A stretch of 64,000 nt of DNA from Sphingomonas yabuuchiae (GCF_014199595.1 NZ_JACHNX010000008.1:1-64000), one strand, 5' to 3'. Numbered from the stretch's first letter, positions 41,269-50,728 are shown. Notes: generated by a model not told the origin, from the letters alone. A program made the numbers and translations.

Positions 41269-43781
41269 TTGGGCAGGTCCTGCGCGGTGCCGGTCACGGT
41301 GAACTGCGTCCACTGGCCAGCGCCGTCACCCGGCTGGCCGCCGCCGATATAGAGCTTGTAGGTGCCCGGCAGGATGCGGCGGGTGCCGTCGCGCCAGACC
41401 TGGCTCATGAGGCGCGGATCGATGGTGAAGCGCGCCGTGCCCGCCTGACCGGGCTTGAGTGCAACGCGGGTGAAGCCGACCAGCTGGCGTTGCAGCACGG
41501 GGTCGGTCAGCACCAGCTTCTCGTCCGTGGCGGGCGGGACCAGATAGGCCTGGGTCACTTCCTCACCGGCGCGCTGGCCGATATTGCGCAGTTGCACCGC
41601 GACATCGACCGGCTGGCCGACCGCGACGCTGGCGGTGACGGTCGGCTGGCCATAGTCGAACTTGGTGTAGCTCAGGCCATGGCCGAAGCCCCAGGCGGGC
41701 TTGCCGGTGAAGTAGCGATAGGTGCGCTCCTTCATGCCGTAATCGGCAAAGGCGGGCAGGTCGGCGGTCGACTGATAGATGGTGACGGGCAGGCGGCCCG
41801 AGGGGTTCACGTCACCGCTGAGGATCTCGGCCAGCGCGGTGCCGCCCTCGGTGCCCGGATAGAAGGCCGCCAGCGTCGCGGCGGGCTTGAAGTCGCCCAG
41901 CGACACCGCCGAGCCCGACATGACGACCGCGACCACCGGCTTGCCGGTCGCCTGGAGCGCGGCGAGCAGCTTGCGTTGCGGCTCGGGCAGCACGACCTCG
42001 GTCCGGTCGCCGCCTGCGAAACCGGGCACCGAGACGCCCAGCGCCTCGCCCTCCAGATCGGGTGACAGGCCGACGACGGCGATCAGCACGTCGGCGGTCC
42101 CGGCGACCTTCAACGCCTCGGCGGTCAGCGCTTCGGCAGGCGGCAGCCATTGCAGGCGCAGGCCCTCATCGCCGCCCTTATGGTCGATCTCGACCCGGAT
42201 ACGACGCGGCGCGGAACCGTCGATCGTCGTTTCCAGCGCCTTGCCGCCGATCACATCGTCCACGACCAGCCGGTCGTCGACATAAAGCTTCACCGCGTCA
42301 TGCGCGGGGCAAGCGTGCCAGCAGGCGGGGCCGTCGAGGCGCAAGCGGTACTGGCCCGGCCCCGGCGGGGTCAGCGTGCCGGTCCAGCGGCGCTGGAAGG
42401 GCGCGGTCTTGGTATAGTTGAAGTCGATGCGGCGATCCTGGCCCGCGACCGACCACTGGCCGTTCGCGCCCATGGTCTCGACCGTCAGGCCGGGCCTGCC
42501 GTTCGCGGACAGCGCGGTTTCGGGCACGCCGACGAACGCGCCTTCGGCCAGAACCGAGCCTTGCGCATAGCGGACATTGCGGCCGAACCTGGCACGGATG
42601 CCGTCGAGCGGGGTGACGGGGTTAATGGCGGTGCCGTGATAATTGCCCTCCAGCACGCCCAGATCATCGGCATCCGCGCCGAACACCGCAAGCGTCTTGC
42701 CCTTGAGCGGCAGCATGTCGTTCGGATTGTCGAGCAGGATGATGCCCTTGCGCGCCGTCTCCAGCGCCAGCGCGCGGTGGGCGGTGGTGCCGACTTCGCT
42801 CGCCTTGATCCGGTTCCAGGGCGAATCCACGGTCAGCATCCGCCGCACCGCCAGCGCGCGGGCCAGCGCGGTGTCGATCTCACCTTCGGTAATCAGGCCG
42901 CGCTCCACCGCCTGGGGCAGCGAGAGATAGGCCTTGCCGCAGTTCAGGTCGGTACCCGCCCGCAAAGCCGCCGCCGCAGCGGCAGGCGCGTCGGGCTGAG
43001 CATGGTGGAACATCCAGATATTGCCGACCGAATCACAATCCGACACGACGAGGCCGTTAAAGCCCCAGTCGGTGCGCAGTCGCTGGGTCAGCAGCATCGG
43101 GTTGGCACAGACCGGCGTGCCGTGGATCGCGTTATAGGCGCACATCAGCGACAGCGCCTTGCCCTCGGTCACGGTTGCGCGGAAGGCGGGGAGGTAGGTC
43201 GCCTCCAGATCGCGCGGCGACACCATCACGTCGAAGCTGTCGCGCCCGCCCTCGGGGCCGGAATGGACCGCCATATGCTTGACGGTCGCGATGACCTTGG
43301 GATGCTTCAGGTCCGGGCCTTGCAGGCCGCGCACGAAGGCGATGCCGATGCGGCTGGTGAGGAAGGGGTCCTCGCCATAGGTTTCCTGGCCCCGGCCCCA
43401 GCGCGGATCGCGGAAGATGTTGATGTTGGGCGACCAGATGGTCAGCCCCTGGTACAGCCCGCGATCGGCGTTCAGCGGCTGCGAATTGAACTTGGCGCGC
43501 GCCTCGACCGCGACGACATCGCCGACCTTCTGGATCAGCGCGGGGTCCCAGGTCGCGGCCATGCCCATCGCCTGCGGGAACACGGTCGACGGCCCGTTGC
43601 GCGCGATGCCGTGCAGCCCCTCGCTCCACCAGTCATAGGCGGGCAGGTTCAGCGCGGGCTCGGCGGGTGCTTCGTTGACCAGCTGCGCCGCCTTTTGCGC
43701 GACGGTCAGCTTCTGCGCCTCCGGGGGAAGGGCGGGGGTGGCGGCCTGACCGGCGGCGGCGAGGAGGAGGAACGGGATCAC
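41265..43781 (-). CDS. GH3 glycosidase with PA14 insert (candidate beta-xylosidase)
   Basis: This 838-residue exported enzyme has a short signal sequence (IPFLLLAAAGQAAT). The (alpha/beta)8 domain includes LTIWSPNINIFRDPRWGRGQ and VVSDCDSVGNIW with nucleophile Asp248. A PA14 domain is inserted (about residues 430-570), then the C-terminal alpha/beta domain and a fibronectin-III-like end. The sequence around the active site is closer to beta-xylosidase/beta-glucosidase GH3 enzymes than to NagZ-type hexosaminidases. Given its operon, cleavage of the core beta-1,2-xylose of plant N-glycans, as reported for NixI, is the best guess. It starts at a GTG overlapping the GH2 stop. Confidence 0.88.
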   Translation of the reverse strand: MIPFLLLAAAGQAATPALPPEAQKLTVAQKAAQLVNEAPAEPALNLPAYDWWSEGLHGIARNGPSTVFPQAMGMAATWDPALIQKVGDVVAVEARAKFNSQPLNADRGLYQGLTIWSPNINIFRDPRWGRGQETYGEDPFLTSRIGIAFVRGLQGPDLKHPKVIATVKHMAVHSGPEGGRDSFDVMVSPRDLEATYLPAFRATVTEGKALSLMCAYNAIHGTPVCANPMLLTQRLRTDWGFNGLVVSDCDSVGNIWMFHHAQPDAPAAAAAALRAGTDLNCGKAYLSLPQAVERGLITEGEIDTALARALAVRRMLTVDSPWNRIKASEVGTTAHRALALETARKGIILLDNPNDMLPLKGKTLAVFGADADDLGVLEGNYHGTAINPVTPLDGIRARFGRNVRYAQGSVLAEGAFVGVPETALSANGRPGLTVETMGANGQWSVAGQDRRIDFNYTKTAPFQRRWTGTLTPPGPGQYRLRLDGPACWHACPAHDAVKLYVDDRLVVDDVIGGKALETTIDGSAPRRIRVEIDHKGGDEGLRLQWLPPAEALTAEALKVAGTADVLIAVVGLSPDLEGEALGVSVPGFAGGDRTEVVLPEPQRKLLAALQATGKPVVAVVMSGSAVSLGDFKPAATLAAFYPGTEGGTALAEILSGDVNPSGRLPVTIYQSTADLPAFADYGMKERTYRYFTGKPAWGFGHGLSYTKFDYGQPTVTASVAVGQPVDVAVQLRNIGQRAGEEVTQAYLVPPATDEKLVLTDPVLQRQLVGFTRVALKPGQAGTARFTIDPRLMSQVWRDGTRRILPGTYKLYIGGGQPGDGAGQWTQFTVTGTAQDLPK

Positions 43782-46375
43782 TGGGCGTCCTTCGGACCGA
43801 GGGTGTAGATTTTGAGCTCGCGCGCCAGGGTGGCGGCGTCCGCGTCGCTTTGAATGGTGAGCGTAATGCTCTCGCCAGGCAACAGGTCGAAACCGTCGTC
43901 GGACGGTTCGGCGGCGGTGGTGCCGAAATTGACCTGCACCTGCCGCGCGAGGTTGCGCGCGGTCAGCGTCAGTTGCTTGCCCGCCCAGCGCGCGATGATG
44001 CCCGGCGCGGGGTAGAGCATGTCGCGCGGCACCTTTCGCTCGATGATCTGGCGGGCGACGACCTTGTCGCCGTCGAACAATTCGGCGACGCCGTAGCTGC
44101 TTTCCGGCGCGGCACCCGCGAACAGCGTCGCGTCGGGGATCGTTGCGACATCGCTGGCGGAAGCGGCGGCCATGGTCACGCTGCCGCTTTGCGAGCCCAG
44201 CTTGCGGCCGTCCATGCCATAGCCGGTGACGCGCCAGCCGAGCGGCTTTGGCGTCGTGGCGTCGGACACCAAGGCGATCCGCGTCGCACCGGGCTTGGTC
44301 TCCGCAACGATGGTCTGGGGTGCGAAGAAGCGGCGGACCTCGTGCTGGAGCATCTTGTCATGCCCGGTCCAGTCGATGCTCGACCAGCTGATCGCGGGCC
44401 AGCTGTCGTTGAGCTGCCAATAGAGCGAACCCAAAGTCACTGGGCGGCAGGCGCGGTGGTGACGCGCGGCCAGGCCGATGGCGCGGGCCTGCATCGCCTG
44501 GGACAGATAGATCAGATCGGCGAAGTCACGCGGATCGCGCAGATTCTGCTTCAGGTAGAAGGTGACGCGCTCATTGCCTTCGCCCGCCAGAAACTTCTGG
44601 TGCGCCTTCATCACCGGGCTGTCGATGCGGAAGTCCTCGGGCGCGGCGAAGGTCGCGATGGTCGACAGGTCGGGAAAGGCCTGGAAGCCATATTCCGACA
44701 TGAAGCGTGGGCAGCTGTCGGTATAGCGCTCGATCGGCTTGGAGCCCGACCAGACATCCCAGAAATGGCGGTCGCCGTCCTTGTCGGTGTCGGTCGGCCC
44801 CTCATAATCGGTCGAGGGCGATCCCGGCCAATAGGGGATGCCGGGCGCGTTCTTGACCACCGCTTCGCGCAGCACGCGATCGAACAGCACCGCCATGCCG
44901 GTGCCGATCCGCTCCTGCTCGTCCGGGCCGACCGCCTTCTTGAACGCCTTGCGATCCGACCAATTTTCCCAGCCCGACAGCACTTCGTTATTGCCCGCCC
45001 AGATGACCAGCGAGGGATGGGATTGCAGGCGTGCGACCTGCTCCTCGGCCTCGATACGGACATTCTCGCGGAACTTGGCGTCGGGGGGCGTCACCGCGCC
45101 GCCGAACATGAAGTCCTGCCAGACCATCAGGCCCAGCTCGTCGGCGGCGTCGTAGAAGCTGTGCTCGGGATAATAGCCGCCGCCCCAGATGCGGACGATG
45201 TTCATGTTCGCCGCAACCGCTTTTTCCAGCATCTGGCGCTCGGTGGCGGCGGCGACGCGCGACGGGAAGGCGTCGAAGGGAATGACGTTGGTGCCCTTGG
45301 CGAAGATCACATTGCCGTTGATCTTCAGCCCGAAGCTGCCGTCCTTCCGGACCAGCTCGACGGTGCGCAGGCCGGTGCGCTTCTCGACCGCATCCGCCCC
45401 GGCCAGCGCGGCATTGACGGTGTAGAGCGGATGGGTACCGAAGCCGACCGGCTGCCAGCGCTGCGGTTTGGTGATCGCGACGGGGACGACCACCTCATTT
45501 TCGCCCGACTGGAGAGCGACATCGCGGCGGACCTTGATGCGCTTGCCATCGGGGCCGGTGACGGTCACGTCCATCCGCGCCGTCTGCGCGCGGTCGGCGA
45601 CGACCGAGGCTCGGGCGAGGATACGCGCCTCGGCATCGGTCAGCGCCTCCTGCTCGATGCGCAGATTGTCGATGCGCGCGGTATCCCATGCTTCCAGGCG
45701 GGCGGGGCGCCAGATGCCGACATTGACGATGCGCGGTGCCCAGTCCCAGCCATATTGGTATTTCGGCTTGCGGATATAGGGTGAGGTCTGAACACCCTTC
45801 GGCTCGTCGCCATAGGGCGAGTCATACTCGCCGGGCAGCGGATGCTTCTCGGCCAGCACCATCGGCTGGAGCGTCTTGATCGGCGAGGCGAAGGTGACGA
45901 CGATCTCGTTCGCGCCCGCCTTCAGCAGCGGCTTGGCATCGGCCCGCCAGCGGCGATGCGCGTTGTCGGCGGACAGCAGGCGCTGCCCGTTGACCGTGAC
46001 GGTCGCGAAGGTGTCGAGCCCATCGAACACCAGGTCTAGGTGATCGCGGGCCAGCATGGCGGGCGTCACGTCCAGATTGGTTCGATACTGCCAACCGGTC
46101 AGGCCCGCCCACTGGATCGGGGCCTCGTTTGCGCCCTTATAGGGATCGGGCACGATGTTCGCTGCGATCAGATCTTGCTGCACGCTGCCGGGCACGGTCG
46201 CGGCCAGCCAGTTCGCCGCCTGTGGGTGCGCGCCGGCGGCGGCGGCGTCCTTCGGGTCGATCCGCACCTGCCACCGGTCGAGCGTCGCCACCGTCTTGGG
46301 CGCGGCCAACGCAGGAGCCGCCATCGGCAGGGGCAGGGCGAGCGCGGCCAGGATCAGACCGAGACGATGTTTCAC
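43778..46375 (-). CDS. GH2 beta-mannosidase
   Basis: This 865-residue exported enzyme has a Sec signal (RLGLILAALALPLPMAAPALA), an N-terminal sugar-binding jelly roll, Ig-like domains and a GH2 barrel with WAGNNEVLSGWENW (acid/base Glu464) and MSEYGFQAFPD (nucleophile Glu561). NNEVLSG and SEYGFQ(A/S)FP are the mannosidase-type versions of these GH2 motifs. It would cut the Man-beta-1,4-GlcNAc bond left after the alpha-mannosidases. It is the first gene of the five-gene operon, with a GTG start. Phased GGTAT repeats lie about 190 nt upstream. Confidence 0.92.
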   Translation of the reverse strand: MKHRLGLILAALALPLPMAAPALAAPKTVATLDRWQVRIDPKDAAAAGAHPQAANWLAATVPGSVQQDLIAANIVPDPYKGANEAPIQWAGLTGWQYRTNLDVTPAMLARDHLDLVFDGLDTFATVTVNGQRLLSADNAHRRWRADAKPLLKAGANEIVVTFASPIKTLQPMVLAEKHPLPGEYDSPYGDEPKGVQTSPYIRKPKYQYGWDWAPRIVNVGIWRPARLEAWDTARIDNLRIEQEALTDAEARILARASVVADRAQTARMDVTVTGPDGKRIKVRRDVALQSGENEVVVPVAITKPQRWQPVGFGTHPLYTVNAALAGADAVEKRTGLRTVELVRKDGSFGLKINGNVIFAKGTNVIPFDAFPSRVAAATERQMLEKAVAANMNIVRIWGGGYYPEHSFYDAADELGLMVWQDFMFGGAVTPPDAKFRENVRIEAEEQVARLQSHPSLVIWAGNNEVLSGWENWSDRKAFKKAVGPDEQERIGTGMAVLFDRVLREAVVKNAPGIPYWPGSPSTDYEGPTDTDKDGDRHFWDVWSGSKPIERYTDSCPRFMSEYGFQAFPDLSTIATFAAPEDFRIDSPVMKAHQKFLAGEGNERVTFYLKQNLRDPRDFADLIYLSQAMQARAIGLAARHHRACRPVTLGSLYWQLNDSWPAISWSSIDWTGHDKMLQHEVRRFFAPQTIVAETKPGATRIALVSDATTPKPLGWRVTGYGMDGRKLGSQSGSVTMAAASASDVATIPDATLFAGAAPESSYGVAELFDGDKVVARQIIERKVPRDMLYPAPGIIARWAGKQLTLTARNLARQVQVNFGTTAAEPSDDGFDLLPGESITLTIQSDADAATLARELKIYTLGPKDAQ

Positions 46376-46668
46376 AGCGATTTCCCCGAAAGCGGCATCG
46401 CTGCGCCGGGTCGGGCTGACCGCGTACAGGATGCAGGACTATGGCTTGGACCAGAAAGGGGCGCACGGCGCGGACGCGCGACGACGGCGGGGCAGGTCCC
46501 CGATCGCGCCAGGCTCTTTCTCGCCATCCGTCACCCCCGTCATCACCGGCTTGTCGTGCGCCGGTATTCTCATGGTATGTTTTGGTATCATGGCGAGGTG
46601 AACGGGGGGCGTCCACCCATTTTCGGGTACGATCTTCTATCCCATTGCACCTGCAATGGATTGGCGGC
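46376..46668. other. Upstream region of the glycosidase operon
   Basis: No gene is supported in these 293 nt between the GH2 start and the DUF3667 stop, both on the minus strand. It should carry the operon promoter. The only notable feature is the GGTAT series at 46563-46588. A hairpin-plus-T terminator for the DUF3667 gene is not obvious. Confidence 0.4.
46563..46588. promoter_or_regulatory. Phased GGTAT repeats, candidate GntR/HutC-family site
   Basis: GGTAT occurs at 46563, 46574 and 46584, spaced 11 and 10 bases, that is about one helical turn; the last two are TGGTAT. HutC-subfamily regulators of GlcNAc genes (NagR/YvoA, DasR) recognise TGGT-containing half-sites, and such a regulator is encoded at 55847. 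The match is to a half-site only. Confidence 0.35.
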
Positions 46669-47682
46669 TCAATGCGCCATGCCTAGCGCGAGCAGCCCGA
46701 TGATCCAGATCAGCAAAACGGCCGCCGCCATGACCGAGACGACCAGCGTCATCAGCAGGCCCGACACCAGGCCCAGGCGATAGGCCCCGCGAATCTGAAG
46801 GAACAGATGCACGGGAAAGGCGAGCATCAGCAGCGCCAGGCCGGGCAGATGCGCCAGCTTCGTCCACAGGATCATCACGACCATCAGCAGGCTGACGAAG
46901 CTGAGCGAATAGGTGACGAACACCGCATGGTCGAACATCGCCAGCCCGCGCTTCCACAGGAAGAACAGCCGCATGAACGGCATCGACAACAGGATCAACG
47001 CCCAGGAAAATTTATAGCCGTTCGCCTCCATCTTGAAGAGGAGGAATTCGGGATCGCGAATGGCATGGACGATCTTGGCATCCAGCGATTTCCAGCCGGT
47101 GATGACCTGCTCCTGATGTTCACCGGAGCTGGAATGGGCTTCGTCTCCAGCACCCAGCGTCATGGCACTGGCGGTGAAGTCCATGCCTTGCTTTTGGTCG
47201 ACCAGCTCCGCCCGTTCCTTGTCGAGCAGGGCGGTATCACGTTTGGCGGCGACGGCCGCGGCGCGATCGCGGTCGATCACCGCAATCCGCTGGTCGACCT
47301 TGGCGACTTCGGCGCGCAACTCAGTCGCGGCCTCCTGCGTGCCGGGTGCATGGAATGTCGCAAAGCCCCCAAGGGCCGAATAGGCGATATAGAGCAGGAA
47401 GACGCTGAACAGATACAGCGCCAGCGGGGACAGGAAACGCCGTCGCTCGCCCGCGATATAGCGGCGGGTCAGTTCGCCGGGTCTGGTGACGAGCATCGCC
47501 ATCGTCCGCCACACCTGTCCCTCGATATGCAGGACGCCATGGCTGAAATCATGCCACCATGCGCCCAGCGTGCGGTGGATGTGCGACGACTGGCCGCAAG
47601 CGTGACAATAATGGCCGACCAGCGCCGTGCCGCAATTCAGACAGGCCTTCGCCTCGTCTCCCACCATCTTGTCCCCCTGCAT
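46669..47682 (-). CDS. DUF3667 zinc-ribbon membrane protein
   Basis: This 337-residue protein has an N-terminal zinc ribbon (CLNCGTALVGHYCHACGQ), the DUF3667 signature TRPGELTRRYIAGERRRFLSPLALYLFSVF, a long charged coiled segment (about residues 125-200) and four further hydrophobic helices near the C-terminus. DUF3667 proteins are common in Bacteroidetes and alphaproteobacteria and have no known function. Two starts are plausible: ATG 47682 (AAGGGG upstream) and ATG 47667 (AGGGGG upstream). It lies between the N-glycan operon and an antiporter, with no visible link to either. Confidence 0.85.
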   Translation of the reverse strand: MQGDKMVGDEAKACLNCGTALVGHYCHACGQSSHIHRTLGAWWHDFSHGVLHIEGQVWRTMAMLVTRPGELTRRYIAGERRRFLSPLALYLFSVFLLYIAYSALGGFATFHAPGTQEAATELRAEVAKVDQRIAVIDRDRAAAVAAKRDTALLDKERAELVDQKQGMDFTASAMTLGAGDEAHSSSGEHQEQVITGWKSLDAKIVHAIRDPEFLLFKMEANGYKFSWALILLSMPFMRLFFLWKRGLAMFDHAVFVTYSLSFVSLLMVVMILWTKLAHLPGLALLMLAFPVHLFLQIRGAYRLGLVSGLLMTLVVSVMAAAVLLIWIIGLLALGMAH

Positions 47683-47764
47683 CTTATCCCCTTATCGATG
47701 CAAACCCCATTGACGAGACACGATAATTCGCCGCTCGACGCAAGGCCAAGGATCGTCGCGGCGG

Positions 47765-49396
47765 TCAGCTTTGCGCCGACAGGCGGGTATCGACCAGGTC
47801 GAGCTCGCGCCCCAGTCGCTGCGCGGTCTCCGACCCGATGGCACGCGCGTTGAGCAAGTCGAACACGACCCGCCGCTCGGCCCGGATCGCGGCCAGCCGC
47901 ATCCGCCTCTCGACATCCTCCAGCCGCTTGGCATCGGGATCGACATCGCCCTCCAGCGTGTCGATCCGGCTGCGATAGCCGTCCATCAGGCGCGAGGCGA
48001 TCTCGACATATTGGTCGGCATCGTCGCGACCCTCGGCCATTTCATGCTGGAGCCGCTCCAGCTCGGCGATGGCGGCCTTGGCGGCGGCGACGCGGGTATG
48101 GTCCAATTCGCTCATGCCGTCCTGGACCGGCAGGGCAAGGCCACGCAGCAGCAGCGGCAGGGTCAGGCTGGCGATGACCAGCGAGGACAGGATGACGCCG
48201 CATGCCAGGAAGATCACCAGATCGCGCGCGGGGAAGGGCGTACCGTCGCCCAGCGTCAGCGGCAGGGTCAGGGCACCCGCCAGCGTGATCGCACCGCGTG
48301 CGCCCGCCACCGACATGGCGGTGATGACCCGGCGCGGCGGGCTGGTGCGGTTGGGCAGATGCCGCTCGCGAAACAGGGTCAGGCGCAGCGCGACCCAGGT
48401 CCAGGCGAAACGAAGCGCCGCCAGCCCCGCGACGATCGCCAGCACATACAGGCCCAGCCACCACAGACTGTCGTGCCCGGTCAGCATCACCGTGTCGCGC
48501 GCGCCCGCGAACACCTGCGGCAATTGCTCGCCCAGCAGCACGAAGATGATGCCGTTCAGTGTGAATTGCAGCATGTCCCACACCGCCTGCCGCCGGATGC
48601 GGGTGGCGGCCTTCACGCCCGACGAGACGTTGGTGAAGGACATGGCGATGCCCGCCGCCGCCGCCGCCAGCACGCCCGAGCTTTCGACATGTTCGGCGAC
48701 GAGATAGGCGGCGAAGGGGATCAGCAGGCTGACCAGGATGTTCGACCCGCTGTCGTCGCCGAAACGCCGCGCGAACAGGCTCTTGGCGGTGATCGTGCCC
48801 CAGGCGATGGCGACGCCCAGCCCTACGCCCGACACCGCCATCCATGCGAAGGTCAGCCCTGCATGGGTGAGCGAAAAGGCCCCGGTCAGCGCGGCGGCGA
48901 CCGCGAAGCGCAGGCAGACCAGGCCCGAGGCGTCGTTGAGCAACGACTCCCCCTCCAAGATGTGCATCATGCGCTTGGGGATCGGCACCTTCTGCGCGAT
49001 GGCCGACACTGCGATCGGGTCGGTCGGCGATACCACGGCGGCCAGTGCAAAGGCGACCGCATAGGGCATGGCGGGGATCATCCAGTGGATGAACAACCCC
49101 ATGCCCAGCACCGTCAGGAACACCAGCCCCAGCGCCAGCCCCAAAATCGCGCCCGCGTCGCGGAACAGCTCGTCCTTCGGAATGCGCCAGCCGTCGAGGA
49201 ACAGCAGAGGCGGCACGAAGAGCAGGAAGAAGATTTCGGGGTCGAGTTCGACGCGGATCTGCGCAATCCCGCCGATGACCGCACCGAGCGCGATCTGGAC
49301 GAGTGGCCGTGGAAGCGCCGAGGGCAGCAGGCGGGAAACAACTCCGCTCAACACGACGGCGAGGAGCAGGAACAGGCTAAGCGTGACGATGTCCAA
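47765..49396 (-). CDS. Na+/H+ antiporter, CPA1/NhaP type
   Basis: This 543-residue protein has about twelve membrane helices and the CPA1 ion-site segments VVSPTDPIAVSAI and LEGESLLNDASGLV. A cytoplasmic C-terminal tail of around 120 residues is helical and charged. It exchanges sodium or potassium for protons at the inner membrane and supports pH and salt homeostasis. The likely start is the TTG at 49396 (AAAGG upstream), giving LDIVTLSLFLLLAVVLSG as the first helix; a longer frame to 49441 adds a proline-rich stretch. It is a single gene between the DUF3667 gene and a palindrome. Confidence 0.88.
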   Translation of the reverse strand: MDIVTLSLFLLLAVVLSGVVSRLLPSALPRPLVQIALGAVIGGIAQIRVELDPEIFFLLFVPPLLFLDGWRIPKDELFRDAGAILGLALGLVFLTVLGMGLFIHWMIPAMPYAVAFALAAVVSPTDPIAVSAIAQKVPIPKRMMHILEGESLLNDASGLVCLRFAVAAALTGAFSLTHAGLTFAWMAVSGVGLGVAIAWGTITAKSLFARRFGDDSGSNILVSLLIPFAAYLVAEHVESSGVLAAAAAGIAMSFTNVSSGVKAATRIRRQAVWDMLQFTLNGIIFVLLGEQLPQVFAGARDTVMLTGHDSLWWLGLYVLAIVAGLAALRFAWTWVALRLTLFRERHLPNRTSPPRRVITAMSVAGARGAITLAGALTLPLTLGDGTPFPARDLVIFLACGVILSSLVIASLTLPLLLRGLALPVQDGMSELDHTRVAAAKAAIAELERLQHEMAEGRDDADQYVEIASRLMDGYRSRIDTLEGDVDPDAKRLEDVERRMRLAAIRAERRVVFDLLNARAIGSETAQRLGRELDLVDTRLSAQS

Positions 49397-49699
49397 TCGG
49401 GGACCTTTCGGGTGCAGCGGTTGGAGTGGCCATGGCGACAAGGCGGCACGACCGGCATATCAGCGAAAGGCGAGGGGCAAGGCCGACACGAATCGCGCGA
49501 GGGTTAACCATGACATGCGCGGCAAGGGGCGTTCAACCCGTTAAACGGGTTTTATCGGCTGATCCATGCTGTCTTATTTCCTCCCTTGCAAGGGGAGGTG
49601 GCGCGCGAAGCGCGTCGGAGGGGTGTCCCCCTCTCGATAGCGTGACACCCTTCCGTCAGGGCTGCGCTCTGCCACCTCCCCTTCCAGGGGAGGAATAGT
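49397..49699. other. Intergenic region with palindrome copy D
   Basis: Apart from the repeat at 49580-49693 this 303-nt region shows no supported gene. The stretch 49516-49560 contains the AT-richer GTTCAACCCGTTAAACGGGT; the part AACCCGTT/AAACGGGTT is a short palindrome that could be a terminator stem or an operator for the antiporter gene. Confidence 0.4.
49580..49693. repeat. Branched intergenic palindrome, copy D
   Basis: The ends CCTCCCTTGCAAGGGGAGG (49580-49598) and CCTCCCCTTCCAGGGGAGG (49675-49693) pair imperfectly with each other. Inside are GCGCG/CGCGC, GGGTGTC/GACACCC and GGGC/GCTC-type stems. It follows the plan of copies A and C. It sits just after the GT4 stop at 49700. Confidence 0.75.
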
Positions 49700-50728
49700 T
49701 CAGGCGGCCGCTCTCAACTCGCGGTCTATGGGGGCGAGGGCCCCCAGGAATTGCTCGGCGCTGGCCCGCCACGAAAAGCCCTGCCCATAAGCCGCGCACG
49801 CTCCGCGATCGAGCGTCAGGGCTCCCGCGATGGCCCGGTCCAGCGCCTCGTCCATCACCCCGGTCTCGGGGCTGAGAACGTCGAGCGGCCCCTGCACCGG
49901 CAGGGCGGCGACGGGCGTTCCGCACGCCAGCGCCTCGATCATCACCAGCCCGAACGTATCGGTCCGGCTGGGGAAGACGAAGACGTCCGCCGCACGGTAG
50001 ATGGCGGCCAGATCTTCGCCGAACTTGGCGCCCAGGAACCGGACATCGGGATATTGCTCGGCCAGTGCCGCGCGGGCCGGGCCGTCGCCGACCACGACCT
50101 TGGTGCCCGGCGTCCGTGTCTCGAGAAACGCCGCGATGTTCTTCTCGACCGCGACCCGGCCCGCATAGAGCTGCACCGGGCCGGGCAGCCCCGCGACCAT
50201 TTCGTCATGCGGCCCCTCGGCCCGAAAGAGCGCGGTGTCGACGCCGCGTCCCCAATGCCGGTACTGCGGCAGGCCATGCGCGGCCAGCGTCGCGGCCACG
50301 CTGGGCGTCGAGGCCAGGATCGCGGTCGACGGCGCGTGGAACCAGCGAACGTAACGCCAGACGAATTCCGGGCTGACCGCCTTGACCCGTGCCGCCACAT
50401 ATTCGGGGAATTGCGTATGATAGGCGGTAGTGAAGGGCAGGCCGCGCGACAGGCACCAGCGCCGCGCGAGCAGCCCCAGCGGCCCTTCCGTCGCGATGTG
50501 CACGGCGTCGGGGTCAAACCCGCTCAGCGCCCGCCCGACCGCACCGGGGGCGGGTAGCGCCAGACGGATTTCGGGGTAAGTGGGGCAGGGGATCGAGGCG
50601 AAGAGGTCGGGGGAAACCACGCGGACCTCATGGCCCATCGCGCGCAGCTCGCCTGTCACCGATTGCAGAGTGCGGACCACGCCGTTGACCTGAGGTGACC
50701 AGGCGTCGGTGACGATCGCGATCCGCAT
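49700..50728 (-). CDS. Family 4 glycosyltransferase, MgtA/SqdX-like
   Basis: This 342-residue GT-B enzyme begins MRIAIVTDAWSPQVNGVVRTL, typical of the glycolipid-forming GT4 group (SQDG synthase, alpha-mannosyltransferase MgtA). It has YAGRVAVEKNIAAFL in the donor domain and RTDTFGLVMIEALACGTPVA with the E-x7-E motif. Membrane-associated transfer of mannose or a related sugar to diacylglycerol or a glycolipid is likely. Its gene follows the LpxH-like phosphoesterase by 19 nt, a pairing I have seen in other alphaproteobacteria. The frame is open upstream to 50968 but overlaps that gene. Confidence 0.88.
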   Translation of the reverse strand: MRIAIVTDAWSPQVNGVVRTLQSVTGELRAMGHEVRVVSPDLFASIPCPTYPEIRLALPAPGAVGRALSGFDPDAVHIATEGPLGLLARRWCLSRGLPFTTAYHTQFPEYVAARVKAVSPEFVWRYVRWFHAPSTAILASTPSVAATLAAHGLPQYRHWGRGVDTALFRAEGPHDEMVAGLPGPVQLYAGRVAVEKNIAAFLETRTPGTKVVVGDGPARAALAEQYPDVRFLGAKFGEDLAAIYRAADVFVFPSRTDTFGLVMIEALACGTPVAALPVQGPLDVLSPETGVMDEALDRAIAGALTLDRGACAAYGQGFSWRASAEQFLGALAPIDRELRAAA

